The position numbers were made by a program, and so were the translations under genes. DNA of 64,000 nucleotides from Imbricaverruca yamaguchii. Lineage: Eukaryota; Arthropoda; Thecostraca; Neoverrucidae. The notes under the pieces were generated by a model, which had not been told where the DNA came from, searched no databases, and saw only the letters and a program-made list of their open reading frames with translations. Numbering within the stretch: the first letter of the stretch is position 1; every line of letters starts with the position of its first letter. This document shows positions 1 through 17,240 of the stretch, one piece after another. The stretch spans positions 277,501 through 341,500 of the forward strand of contig JAOTOL010001309.1 in assembly GCA_034440575.1 (NCBI GenBank). The letters are read 5' to 3'.

Positions 1-270
1 ACATTTCCTCGTCTCGGATTAATTTTTTTTGCTACTTCGTCTCCGGATCCGATGCAATTTGGGGGTCTCGGTATGATTTTTGGAGCCCCAGTATGATTTA
101 TCGGGATTCCGGAATGTTGATGGGGCTGACTCGTTTTGGGGGCCTTTTCACAATATTTTGGGCCCAGTGATTTTCCTGAGCTTGAATTGACTTCGGGGGC
201 CAGTCTCATGCTTGCCAATTTCCGATGCGATTCTTAGAGCCCCAGCATGATTTTTTTTTGGGAGGGGGGG
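1..270. repeat. Degenerate short-period repeat at window edge
   Basis: The first 270 bases reuse short phrases such as GAGCCCCAG followed by TATGATTT or CATGATTT, and G-runs about every 20 bases (for example near 84-100 and 237-255). This looks like a decayed minisatellite with a period near 20 bp that may extend beyond the window. The copies are too diverged to give a clean unit length. Confidence 0.35.
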
Positions 271-3200
271 CGGCCCGACTCTGGGAGCCCGCCATCTCTT
301 ATGGCTGGCAATTGTCCCTTGGTGTTTTCAAAGTGTCTAGCATTCGTGTAGTAGGTAATAGTAGACCAGAGGTGAAGTTGGTGTTGCCTTACCATACCAC
401 ATTCTCCACCCATAGTATTGGGTAAACATGTAATTTTAGGATAATTGCCAATTGGGTGAGCGCAGTCATTTCACTTTCTTCATGCTCAATATTGCATGTC
501 CTCCCAGATGTTCATGTGCGTGCGGCTGACATTTTGTTGATTAGTTCCAGTGTGAATTACCGCTGCCAGCTGCAACGCATGGTGCTGGAGAGTCGGACTT
601 CTTCAGAACTGAAGGCAACTCCAGGTAAGTGTCATATCTTTTGGACCACGTTAAGCTATTGAGACCACCTCATCACCGATCACTGGAATGGTACGATCGA
701 CTCAGGACTTGCACAAGTGGTCGTAAATCTGCAGCAACCTCCAAAGTCGGTGAAGAATGCTAAGTCGATTTTCTCTTCCTGACGTCGGAATTTCGTCCAG
801 TCATTTTGTACTATTTCCGAGCCGCTGGCTATCTAGTGGAACTGACATGTTTTTACTGGAATTATAATCTGCAGTAATTCCTCGACAATCTGCGAAGGAG
901 GACGAATGCCCGAGTACTCAGCTACCCGCCTATGGAATTTGCATCTAGTCTGTAGACTGTCACATTTGCACAAGATAAGGCTGTAGTGTGTAGTGCTAAT
1001 GTTGCCAACATGGAGGTCCTGGCTCTGTAGTTCGCATGGTGTTGTTCGATTCACATGTAGATGACCACAAAATGTGCCTACATGCACACCCGATGAGATG
1101 CAATGTTCTATTAGGCGGTCATGCAAAGAACATCTTGATTTCAGCCGTATATTTGAGCGTATCTGGTGGAAAAAGTCGCGAAATCCAATACCAGCAAAGT
1201 ACGAAGGGAAGCGCATCTTCACATGCATGGTTTCGCACCACAACATCATGCCACTTTCTACAACGGGGCCTCCAGCAACAGCGGGCGGATTATCCTTGTC
1301 TGTGAGAACCGTTTTCTTTGGCATGTGTCACAGCACAGAATAATCGTGAGCCCAAGTTGTTGGTCTAACTCACTCCAGGTTAATGTCATACTTTCTTTGA
1401 AACAGCTGCCCAATTGAAGCCTTGCACGGACCACGTATGATCCGTTCGATTCTGCTAACATCCCTTGAACAAGTTAACTACTCTACTACACCAGGCTCAT
1501 TTTTCCCCGCGGCGAACGATCTACGATTATCTGGAATGAACTGTCTAACTTTTCTGACACCGATCTTCACAGCGGTGGACTGTGCAGCTTTCTTGTGGTG
1601 CGCACTCCCAGCCGTCTGGCAGTCCACGGACCGCACGCATCCGGGTGGTGATTGATGTCTTGAGACCTGTGATCTGCAACACGGCGAGGGATTTGTGGTT
1701 AGAAGAAGATGATAAAGAAAACTTCAATTCAAGGGGAGGGAAGAGGGAAGAAGATGGATTAGGGAGGGAAGGAAGGGACAAGGGACAAGGGAAGGGATGG
1801 GAGGGACGAGGGAAGGGGAAGGGATGGGAAGACGAGGGAAGTTCCCGTTATCATGACATGCTTTGCTTCCGGTGGATATGCGTCTCATATTTTGAACATC
1901 TAGAGCTCTTCCAACGAACCGTTGGTGGGAGAGGATAGTGTATGTGTGTGAGGGTTAAGTTGAGTGTGGGTTAGCAGTCGGTGGTGGAAGACAGGGAGAG
2001 AAACTGGGAGAGACGGCGACGGAGGATGAGACGCTCTGAGGGCCACTTACCAAACTATCGGCATAACTTACCAGGAGTGAAGCGGGCCGTCTCCGTAGAA
2101 CTGTGGACAACTTCAGAGCACGGTGTGCGTCATCTTGTCGCATTACGTTTAAGTCGTGTTAGGATTCAACTTATGCACGTATTCAACCAGCGCTTGCTTT
2201 AAATCTAAGATACTCCCAACATGAAACTCAATATATAATGGGCTGAGCTCACGAAATATTAAATTATCTTGCGAAGGGAATTTTCTTATAGACTAAGCTT
2301 CCTCACCACTGTCAGAACACCTCGGAGACAGTCTCCCCTTCGACGTCCCTAGCGGCGCATCATTCCGCGGAGGTCGTGGTGCACAAACGTCGCTGCGTGC
2401 ATACACTGCATGGGATACTATATCGGACGGACACCACACGGCCGTCGTATGCACAGATCATTCTGTCGCATTTTAGTGTACCACAAACTTCTCATCTACA
2501 TTCGTTAAGAAATAAGTTGGCTTCTGTGTCACTCTTTGTCGAGTCACTGATGCCAAGGACAAAAGCTGCTCAAACTTTTTTGGCAAGAGTCTGTGGTCCT
2601 GGTTGTTACCAGGGGGCAGAGGCACAGCCAAGGGGTCCCATCCACCTAAGAACCAAAATAAACTAAATCAAACGACAAATTTATAGATTTTCACAACGTA
2701 GAATCCAAACTTTATCGGCGTGCGCCCAGAACCGTCGATTTCTTCACATTCTGTTTTGGATCTAGACTCCCTTAGGAAAATCCGGGCTGCGCCACTTGAT
2801 AGGGGGAACACGTGGAGCGAGCAAACGTCCTCATATATTACCATATGGAGGTCATTCAAAGTAAAGCTACACGCGTTTCGCTCACTATAGCCCGAAAGCG
2901 AAAAACTGAACATTCGCGAAGAGCTCCAGTTCCCCAAGGCCTTCTCCCAGAGTATTTGCGTCCGGCCGATCGGTGCTGTTTTACAGCTGTGACGTCAGCG
3001 TAGTCGGCGAGCTCCGCCGACGCCCGTAAAGCCGGCTCTGAGTATTGCTTTCGGCGGCTCAGTGGCTGATACGTCCAGCGACAGAGTGCAGTGAAGATGT
3101 TATTGATAGGTTAAAACGACTCGAGGGTCATGCAGCAGCCAGATTTAACTTCAGAACTCTTGCCAAAATCCCAGCATTTGGGAGGAATACGACTCTCAAA

Positions 3201-6200
3201 GGTCTCGCAGATTTGCCAATGGAGGATGTTGTTGATAATGGTGTATGTTTTAAGGGTGGAGACAGTGGCGCGTCTAGTGAAGCATTTACCTATGGTCAAC
3301 CCCGCTCGAGATCACTTACACAAATTACAAGCAGCACTCCCCCCAAACATATTACCCGTACCCCATCTATGTCTTGTTTACTTCAGCTGAAGGAGTCACT
3401 TTAAAAGAAACTTTATGCTTCGGGAGGTTCAGCGCGCAATTCCCTCGATAATCTCCCAGTCAGGACCACAGCTACACGAAGATGGGGCTCCTTCAGCAAA
3501 AGTCGGCGCCTTTTCGGCTGATTTGTCGCACCTTGAACGGCACTGACGCCCTTTATTCCCCGTCAAATAATTTATAAATACACCACCTCTTCAAGGCAGG
3601 GAGAACAGCATCTAGAAGGAACGGCTCTTTTGGGCAGCGGGGTGCGCCTGCTCTATGGCAAGTTTCAAAGCCCAAGTGGACCGGCCGAATGAAACAATTT
3701 TTGCGACTTTTCTTTGTTTGTTTACGGTCGGCGTTGGTGAACAATTCGATTGGGTACAAATGGTTTCCTGGGTCTCCGGCTTCTCGGAAAGTTGACTGAA
3801 ATACTTTTCGAAGGGATGCAGTCTAGTTGGCGTGGCCAGGATTTGGTCGGGGAGGGGCAAACATCTGAAGATGAGAGCCCATAGCTACAGAGTCTCTCTC
3901 TCCCACTTGCACGAGATTCGAAGGATTTCGGTTCTGCCGAAATCCTATTCCGAAACTTCATTTTCGAAGGACCCCTATGCGGATACTTGCTTACAAAAGT
4001 AAAAAGGTGTTTAAATACGTGGGAAAACAAAGTCCAGTGCGATACGTACAATCAAGGTCTAACATGCCGGTGGAAACCAAAAAGAACGGAACATTTTGCT
4101 GCAGACTACCAAGAAAATAAAACCAACTACGAAAAACAAAAGGACATTAAACATATCTCTAATGAAGAAGTAAATGGCATTCTATTGATTAAAAATGCTA
4201 GTGCTCATCTCCATGGACACAATTGCTTCTTTTTGCTATCCGCTCCGTTCATAAATGGTTTAATCGGGAGAGTATTTATGATGAGGGCTGGGCCCAAATC
4301 GTCGCGTATTTTAAGTCATATTTTCTCCAACCGAAGCGTAGATACCAGTATGGAAACATAACTGCAAAATTTTGGGGCAGGGGAGTGGCCGGAAACATGC
4401 AAGACGATGCCCAACACATCCTATAACTTATTTTATTTAGTTATTTTTTAACCGGTGTCGCCCGGGACCAAGGCGAAGTAACGGGCACTGCTGGAGCGAC
4501 CGTCATCACAGCTATCGCTGGGCCGTTGGGTTCGCCATCGCTGGAACCACTGTAGCTGCTTGAGCAGCTGCGGTCGGGTCACTGGGACAGCTGTGGCCAC
4601 TTAGGTGATCGTCAGCGCCAGGACGGCTGTGGTCGTTGGGATGGCCTTGGCCACATGGGCGGAGCCCTCTCGAACTCGCATGGAGCCTTCCCAGTCTTCG
4701 ACAAGCCTGTCTAGCTTTTAAGGGAATCCTGCAGCCCCGAGACAGCCTCCTCACAATTCCTACCAAACATCGCCAGTTTTCGGAACTCTCCTCAGCTCTC
4801 GGTGGCCCAATTCATCCTTCAGTGTTCCTCCCATGCTGGGACCTCCTGATTAACCTTCTGACCTACAATCCTCGACAGTTGTTTCACGCATTTTTGTTTG
4901 CAACTATGTTGCAACGATTTTTGCAAAAACGTATTTTGTTGCAACTATGAACTGTCTGGCTAAATCAATGCATTGGCAGCCAGTTATGATTACCGTGCAA
5001 AGCAATGAAGTTTGAAAAGCACCGGGTACTAAACCAAGCATAAGCTGGAAGCGCATCATGAATATTTAACAAGGATGGCTCAAAAGAACGTAGAAACTGC
5101 CACAAGAATGCTACCATCAGCTGGTGGTGTAATGCAATTTTATACCGAAAATCCTATGGACGGTTCTGCGGCGTGATACGGTTGCTTGTGAATAAATTGA
5201 AGATACTTGGATATGATCTCAGTCCATGCATATTTCTCAAACACTATTCCGACAAGATGCGTTCAATTTTGTGGAATTATCCCTCCTGTCTCATTATTTC
5301 ATGACGTTATATACTGATCAACATCGCAAATCAAGGCCGAAGCTTTGGAGGGGTTGCTATTGTTTGGGCGTAAGTGGCGCACTAGTAATATCCTGGAAGG
5401 AATTGGGTTAGCACAGGTTCAGAATGTCAGAATGGCATCAGAAGGCTTAGTAGGGGAGAAGTGGTCCGTGTAAGGATGGTCGAACGGAGCATGAATCGCT
5501 TTCAATCATTGACGCCGATATTGGTAACCCGTGTTCAGAGTGATGTTTTACATATATATCCCATAATTTAATTAGAGAAATACGCTGGCATTAAATCATA
5601 TGCCTTTGTGCTTAAATTATATGAGCTAAAGGGGAGCGTTTCACGAGATACTATTTAGTTTTCAGGAACGCAAGTTATTAAGCAAACTTTGAATGGCGAC
5701 GACAGTAATTAATGGGAGACAGCCATATTATTGGGGCTTTGGTTCTCGTCCGTCTAGCCGGTGTATGAAAATGTTCCAAGGTTGAGTTTTGCTGTGAATG
5801 CGTTCACTGATGATCCAGTGTTTTACTTGGTAAATCCGCTACTTTACAGCTCGCACCAAATTATCTTAATATCAGGCAGTGTGGTATATAGACGAAAACG
5901 ACGTAGCAGCCGGTTGTGCGGCATGCAGTCTGAACATGGAGTATGGATTTTATTGTAGAGAATATAACGAGAAGATTGAAGAATGAACAACATTGAGCTT
6001 CAAATTGTGGACATAGTAGTAGAATGGCGACCATCTTGTATGTGGTGTGTGGCTTGCTACAGATTAATCGAGGATAGATAAATCAAACATTGTGCAGGGT
6101 GGCAATTTTGTTTTCAGGTTAGGAACGGTATCATTAATCTGTGCATTTTAAGATTTCATAGTTGTTTGCATTGTTCATAAATATATTTTGCTGCAGTTAT

Positions 6201-8040
6201 GAGAGCCTGCCAGTACAAAAATAAGCGTCTTTGTGGAAAATGCTTGTTTCTCCCTTGCATTGTCAGGAAGCACATTTTAAAGAAAGTAATATGCATTGCT
6301 TATACAACTATGCACAAGAAGTAATGCTATTAGTACATCATCGCAATGCATGAGTTACAATGCTGGTAGGCTGTTACAATAGTACATGTGCTACAATGCT
6401 GGTATGGTGTCAGGCATATTTTATTTGCGTTTTAGTTTCGCCTCAGCCATATTCTACTGTTCAATATCTGGTGAAACCAACCTTTTTGGCTTGATTGCAA
6501 GTATTACTTTTGAATTAGCATGAATATGATTGAGCTATTGACCTTCATCACTTATAATTTGCTGTTTTCAGTAATTGGCATATCAAATCCTTGAATTACT
6601 TCAGGATTTATGATCAATTTTCAAGGTGTATGGCACATTTGCCGACTGGAGTGTTTAAATGTGCCTCGTAAATTGCATGATTATTCCAAGTATTGGTTTT
6701 TATACAAGTATAGTGTGTATTAATTGCAAAATTAAACTTAAAACGACCAGAAGGCCGGTTGAAAGACCGGCATATATTCCAAAACCAGGTAAAACGCCCG
6801 CGAGTCTTAACCTGGCTTTCTAACGGTCTTTCTAAACTTACATTTGCCACATCTAGGTGACGCTCCTAACTTAGTACCCAGGTATCCAAGGATACCTTAC
6901 TCGCGATTCTAAGTTGAAGAAAAACGTAGGTGCAGATGAGAACAAAATTGTTTTAAAACGTTTGCCACTGAAGATGAAGATACGCATTTGGAGAGTAGAG
7001 ATGCCATGCAATGAACAGTACACAGGGACCTCACCATTAGACTCACTAATTATATCAGGCTCCAGGAAATTCCCTCGAGTCCCGGGGACTCCTCGAGGAT
7101 AACTCCCCCCCCCCTCACCTCAGATTTTCTTGGTGGCACCGACACTGGTCACATGTGATGTCACTTGCAACTAGATCATTAAGCGAACAAGCATAACCAG
7201 CGTTGGAAAAGTGGCCCTTTTTTGGAACTTTTGCCATCCAAAGAATTATACACTCAAGAAAAAAATACACTTCTTGCATTGCTGGAAGAAGACATGCTTA
7301 ACTAGCAAGACAGTTAGATGTCATTATACAATAGTGATAACTTGGGTGGAGAGGAAGATTCAGTCATACTGGGTCCCCTACCACATAAAGTTTCCAGTAT
7401 AATTGAGGATAATACACATTTGTTATTTCAGGTCATCTGTAGGCACATTCCAAGAGAAGGCAGGAGTGGAGCCGAGAATGAAATGACAGCCAGATTGGAA
7501 GAATATCAGCTTGCTAGCATGCACAAGTACAACGGATGGCAAAATATGGATCACTGCAGTCTGAACATGATATTAATGCTACTGAACATTCTATATTTCA
7601 TAACATTCCATCTTTCATATCATTCCATAACATTCCATTTGTGCATGTGTGATTTCTGGTGAAGTGCAGGTTAATTAATAAACAGCCACCAATGCATTCA
7701 TGTGTATGTTTTCCATTTGTGGACAAACCTCAGAACAGAGTCCAGATGTGCCAAGAAAAATGTATGGATGAACACCAAGAGCTAGAGTGGCATCCACACA
7801 ACTGGTAAGCCACAAAGGGTAGCACTTCTCCCAAATACCCAAAATACTGGTGGTTATGAGCTATGTTTTGCCACAGCATAGGAATTTTCATGGGCACTAT
7901 TACTTTTCCACACATGTTTTACACACATTTGACCTCCATGAACCATACAAAAGTATTAGGTTTGGATAAGTTATGCTAGATTATTTTTTTTGTAAGTTAG
8001 TCATTTATCAAATTCCTTTAGGGATCATTCACGATTATAA
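271..8040. other. Unassigned, mostly single-copy sequence
   Basis: I see no recognisable gene, RNA gene or mobile element here. The longest open frame is minus strand 833-1324 (163 codons); its translation resembles nothing I recognise and has no supporting splice or start context. A plus-strand frame at 3045-3404 (119 codons) is equally unassigned. 4490-4700 has GCTGxGGxCG-type phrases suggesting a decayed minisatellite. 3922-3946 is a small perfect hairpin. Base composition shifts to AT-rich after about 5 kb. Confidence 0.5.
3922..3946. repeat. Small perfect inverted repeat (10-bp arms, 5-nt loop)
   Basis: AGGATTTCGG at 3922-3931 is followed after five bases by its exact reverse complement CCGAAATCCT at 3937-3946. 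It has no coding context and no adjacent T-tract, and it could be a fossil of a local template switch. Confidence 0.6.
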
Positions 8041-8069
8041 AGTGTTTTTTTAATAAATAAAAAAACACT
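8041..8069. repeat. AT-rich perfect hairpin (12-bp arms, 5-nt loop)
   Basis: AGTGTTTTTTTA at 8041-8052 pairs exactly with TAAAAAAACACT at 8058-8069 across a five-base loop (ATAAA). It lies in AT-rich unassigned sequence. No element ends are visible around it. Confidence 0.6.
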
Positions 8070-8260
8070 CAGGCTAACATAGGCTGTTTGGTTAGAATAG
8101 ACTATTTACTTTTAATTCTTTAAAGGAAAAGATATCTTAGCAAATGTTCATTAAAAAGTATTTCTTGCATCCAGTTAGGCTGCAGTTTTTTCTTCATTTT
8201 TAACATTACATTTCATGGTATATTTCCCAACCAAACCAGAGCCACTTTTTTGTGTCATTT

Positions 8261-8311
8261 TGCTACCCAACTGCACTTGCTACCCAACTGCACTTGCTAC
8301 CCAACTGCACT
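8261..8311. repeat. 17-bp tandem repeat, three exact copies
   Basis: TGCTACCCAACTGCACT is repeated three times without change (starts 8261, 8278, 8295). Identity between copies suggests a recent duplication. Confidence 0.9.
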
Positions 8312-9158
8312 TGTGGTAACATCATGCAAGTACCTACATTATGAAAACATTCATAATCATTGCACGAAAAATAAATTTCAAGAAATCAAATCACCTTGAA
8401 CTGCAAATTTGTCCATTCAGAAAGTCAGACCAGAAATGTTAAAAGTATAATGGTATTCAATAGAGAATGGGGACAGGATGCACCTAACAATTCCCTGAAC
8501 ATTTCATGCATGCACAAATAATGCTGGAATGTATGCATATCTATAATACCTGCAGTCAATGTGCACTGAAGAGGCCCGGCCCCCATTTTGAAAGAAAAAC
8601 ATTCACGCTTCAAAATGTGGTAAGTGAAAACAGGATTTTCCAGACAAAAGCAAAGCAATCAGTTTTGTTCATTACTACGTTTGTCGGCAAAACATCACAG
8701 CAATTGATATTATCATGTCCTGCTATTTGTATTATCTGAAGATATCACGTCACACAACACAAGCTTTGGTTTACCCAAATCAATAACTCGAATAACCGCG
8801 AAGACATTTGATATAGGTAAGTAGGTAGGTACCTATATAATCAGGTAATACCAACTCTCATACCTCGAGGCAAACACGCAGTCAATACCATCCGGATAGC
8901 AGTGAAGAGCTTTAAATAAAACCCTTCGTTGAATACAAAAATCACTACACTCCGCTCGCCAAATATAGCAATTCACCTTTACCAGCCCGACCGCGTAGGA
9001 AGGTCCGTTCTTGGATTCAATGAATTCACCGCTCTCCATTTCCCACTCCGGCCGGAGCTATTTAAACCATTGCCACGAAAAGACACGGATAATGCATTTC
9101 TTCTTGGTTCCTTGGAGAATGATATGTCCTGCATCAAATGGGAGGGATAACATCGTTC

Positions 9159-10365
<1,207 letters not shown>

Positions 10366-10366
10366 T

Positions 10367-10475
10367 ATACACCCCATAATTTGGCAAACCTGGAAATTAT
10401 ACACCCCATAACATAGTGCTTCTCAAGATTATACACACCATACTTTGGCAAGCCAAAAATTATATACTCCGAATC
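10367..10475. repeat. Degenerate ~32-bp tandem repeat
   Basis: The phrase ATACACCCCATAA recurs at about 32-bp spacing (near 10367, 10399 and, changed, 10431), with TTTGGCAA in alternate copies and a decayed fourth start. This is a short decaying minisatellite of about three copies. Confidence 0.7.
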
Positions 10476-11325
10476 CATGACCGATAAGTGAAAATCCAAC
10501 ACTGAGCATAACTCACCTGAATTTATCTTCAGACGAAGGCTTCTCTTCGTGTCTTCTCAGACGATAGACGCCTTGATGGTGTCGTTATCCACGTCGACCC
10601 ACTCAACCCCTGGCGGATCCAAGGGGAGAGTGCAATGTGGCCATCCCCCCTCTTCCGGACAGGCAGGTTTTGGCGATATTTTTTTCACTAAAATACCATG
10701 TTCTCGAAATCGAAGACCATTGTTGACAAATAATTTGAAACCAGACATTTAGCTGCTCAAATCCAATGAGTTACGTTTATCAAAATCGTTGATTTAAAAA
10801 TTCCCCTCCCCAAGCCAGGCTTTAGATCCAGCCTTACACGCAACATTACCCACAGTATTCTTCTGTTATTCCGGTAAAGGCCCGTCAGAAGTGTCAAACG
10901 AGCCAAAAGAAGAGCCATCATGCCTTTTGGGGCGTACAACATATGGACCAACTACAGTCGTGCTTTCGTGGCAACGATGCGTCTTGCTGCACCAGTTTAG
11001 GTTTATGCTGCCTGTGGGGAGAGGGCATTCATTCTTATAAGGTTTCCAGACATCGAGGACGGGTGGAAACTCCATATGCACATGAAGCAAAACCCAGAAG
11101 AAATTTAGGTCAAATGAAGCATCGTGGGGAACAAGTTTATGATTTTTTTCCGTATTGCGTCCAACTTTGTGGAAAGTATAGCGATTCCATATAGATGAAT
11201 CAAAACCAAATGTCACTGGGACATAATGTGTTTAAATTTGGGTGCGTGCACCATGCACAAACCCAGAGAACTCCGAATACGGAAATATTGCCCCCAATTT
11301 CGGCATTAGCCCATTTCAAACCCAT

Positions 11326-11622
11326 TCACTCCAGCCGTAAATAGCTACTCGTGTCGGAATTGAGCACATCCGACGAATATGACGCACGTATCTCAAACAT
11401 AAATCCTCCATGATTAATTTTCTGCTGAACGGAGGGGCAATCGCCTGAGGTGCTTTTAGACATGCCCACCAATTGTGCTACTCTTGAGCAGCTATATTGC
11501 GATGGCTGAGGTGGCTTCAGAAGAATGCGGCACATGCCGTCGACGCCATTGACAACTCCCAATTCTTTCATTAAATATAGAACGGAAATTCCGTAGATAT
11601 ATCTCTCCTTCACAGCGGCCAC
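11326..11622 (-). other. Candidate exon or ORF of unknown function
   Basis: A 98-codon minus-strand frame ends in TGA. Its composition is protein-like (KERYIYGISVLYLMKELG near the start, then a Cys/Pro-rich stretch) and it abuts a CpG-rich island at 11700-12060. The frame stays open upstream of the first Met into GGCTGGTGGCC, so the true start, if any, may lie upstream or in another exon. I considered the arthropod DM4/DM12 family because of a GVDGMC..LL segment, but the match is too weak to assign. A chance frame is the main alternative. Confidence 0.25.
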
Positions 11623-11699
11623 CAGCCCCGACGAAGTACGGGCTCAGGTTGTGCCGCCTGCAGAGCGATAATTAATCCAAATCACTCCATTGATCCGCA

Positions 11700-12060
11700 C
11701 ACACTTGGTCTAATTGGCGGGGCGCGGCACCTGCGGGGGCGGCCATGGTTCCATTCACAGGAAGGCCGGCCCAGCGCGGGCACGCTCGGCGAGGCCTTTG
11801 GCGCAAACGACCCGAATCAAATTAGCGCCGGCTGTGCGCCGGTCAGCGACTGCGGCGAATTTTCCCCGGCCACTGGCGGCGCCGCCTGTCGGGAGGGCGA
11901 CATGCAGTCGGGCGGGTGGCGCCGACGTGGCGCTCGCACCGACAACTCTCCACTGCGGAGCGGCGCGCTTCAGCAGCGCGCTCCAAATTAGCGATCGGCT
12001 GTTGGCCACGCCGACGACGTATCTGTTTCCTGTCCAGTTCTGCTGGCACACCCATTGTTC
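11700..12060. promoter_or_regulatory. CpG-rich island with flanking TAAT motifs
   Basis: This block is strongly GC-rich with frequent CpG, in contrast to AT-rich flanks. Just upstream, 11670-11700 contains ATAATTAATCCAAATCA, and inside are ATCAAATTAGC and CCAAATTAGCG, which are homeodomain-type cores. Open frames on both strands are typical of CpG-rich DNA and are not evidence of coding. It could be a promoter or enhancer island. Confidence 0.3.
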
Positions 12061-12208
12061 GCACCAATAACGCCCCATCGCGTCGTTTGACTTTGGCCGA
12101 CCGACCCGGGCCATATTCTGACTCGCAAGACTACTTCGGTTCGCAGTCAGGTGCCAGCACTGTGGTGCCTAGAGACGCAGCAACACTCCGGACGGCATTC
12201 GACGGAAT

Positions 12209-12406
12209 AGCATGCTTCAGTTCGGCGTGTACGGCGGTACAGCATGCTTGTCCGGCGCATACGACGGTACAGCGTGCTTCAGCTCGGTATGTACGCCGGT
12301 ACAGCATGCTTCGCGTTGGCTTGCACGACGGTACAGCGTGCTTCAGCTCGGTATGTATGACGGTACAGCATGCTTCAGTTCGGCGTGTAAGATGGCACAG
12401 CATCCA
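12209..12406. repeat. 32-bp minisatellite, ~6 copies
   Basis: The unit AGCATGCTTCAGTTCGGCGT followed by GTACGACGGTAC recurs six times (second copy 30 bp), with AGCATGC/AGCGTGC marking each start. Copies differ at several positions, so the array is not newly formed. Frames on both strands stay open across it and mimic a repetitive protein. Confidence 0.9.
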
Positions 12407-12409
12407 CTG

Positions 12410-15880
<3,471 letters not shown>

Positions 15881-15882
15881 AC

Positions 15883-15883
<1 letters not shown>

Positions 15884-15947
<64 letters not shown>
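15884..15947. repeat. (TA)n microsatellite at a retroelement tail
   Basis: About 60 bases of TA directly abut TTTGTTTGTTTATTG on the plus strand. Read on the minus strand this is CAATAAACAAACAAA followed by (TA)n, like the polyadenylation-type tail of a retroelement whose tail has expanded into a microsatellite. Confidence 0.9.
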
Positions 15948-15951
<4 letters not shown>

Positions 15952-16208
15952 TGTTTATTGTCCACAATCTCCAACAGCATATTGTGCCCTTTACAGGAGA
16001 AGTCAGTAGCTAAAAACGATATATGTGTGTGTGTCACTCTCCAACGCCCAACACATATGTGTAGGATATCTTCGAATGACGCAGTTGCAATTGCGGCGCA
16101 GTCGCATTTACTGGGTACGTTAGATGAACGAAGCCACCCGGTTGACCGGGCGGGGTCGAGTGGTAGATGGAACGGAACCGGTGTAGTCGCTCCGTGACCG
16201 ATGTTCAT
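15948..16208 (-). mobile_element. Possible 3' end of a non-LTR retroelement
   Basis: The minus strand has an open frame entering the (TA)n tract, and its tail reads CAATAAACAAACAAA. SINE-C at 53148-53326 ends in a very similar AATAAACAAACAAACC, which suggests a shared LINE-type 3' tail. The translated portion (for example FEDILHICVG) is not a domain I recognise. No target-site duplication was found, so the 5' boundary is unknown. Confidence 0.3.
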
Positions 16209-17240
16209 GAAGGAGCGCCTGCAGGCAGATCATAGATGACGTAGCTGTCTGATAGGCACATGCATACACTTATAGGTTGGGATTTGATGGCGGATGGAGA
16301 CGCTGTCGTATCCCACGACTTTTCCTAAAAAGTGATGTTTGTCATCTCACAGTTCGAACAGCATTATATTTGTGAGTTCGACAGTTTTAGTTGTTGTATG
16401 AGGATCGAGAGTGACTATGTTTACTCGTCAGTGTAGAGTTTAGAAGCGCGAGTTGAATAATTATCATACATTTAGAATGAGTATATCATAATAATAAACA
16501 CCTCGGCGACAGGGGAAGAGACGAATGACGAGGACTGTGGTATTTATATATATGTATGATTCTGTATTTCCATATTAGTTAATGCAATAAAATGTAATTT
16601 TTCATTCTAGGGTGCCCACCGATGTTTATACCCGGCGCCACCCCGGCTTCAATTGCTTACTAGTTTCATATGAGCACCTATTGTACCTTCTCATCACATG
16701 ACAGATTCCACGTCTTAGTCGTGAATGCAGTTGGGATGTCATTAAACAATTAGGGATGATAATTGTGTTGAATAATGTGCGATGGCAGACTGTGTAGAGT
16801 CGACATGAAAAATATCCTTGATTTCCAATGTACATGCTTTACTTTGCAATCTCGCTAGACACATCTGGCTCGCTTAACACGCGCACTGGAGGCGAGGGGG
16901 GAGGGGGGGCAAAATCCACCTGCCCCTCCGATTGTTTGTAAATAACTCCCGATAGTACTGGTCGATATACGCTGCTTTCTTCGTACCTGTATATAAATGT
17001 CCGCCACGTCGTCTACAACAAGAATAGTGGAATTCGGCCGAAAAGTTGTTGAGTTAGAGGCCGTTAAAGTAAAAAATTTCGCTGCGCCAAACCACAAAAA
17101 TCGGCGCTGGTGCGCTTCCCGTATATTGGCCAAAGGGAAGTGTTCTTGCCAACCCTAGGGACTTGTTTGATGTTATGCTATGCAGTTTTAAGATCACATT
17201 AGGGAACCGAGGTCAAGTCCGGTCAAGTTCATGACAGGTC

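Noticed and set aside
833..1324. 163-codon minus-strand gene
   Set aside because: No recognisable motif, no splice or start context, and overlapping open frames on the plus strand; kept only as an unassigned frame.
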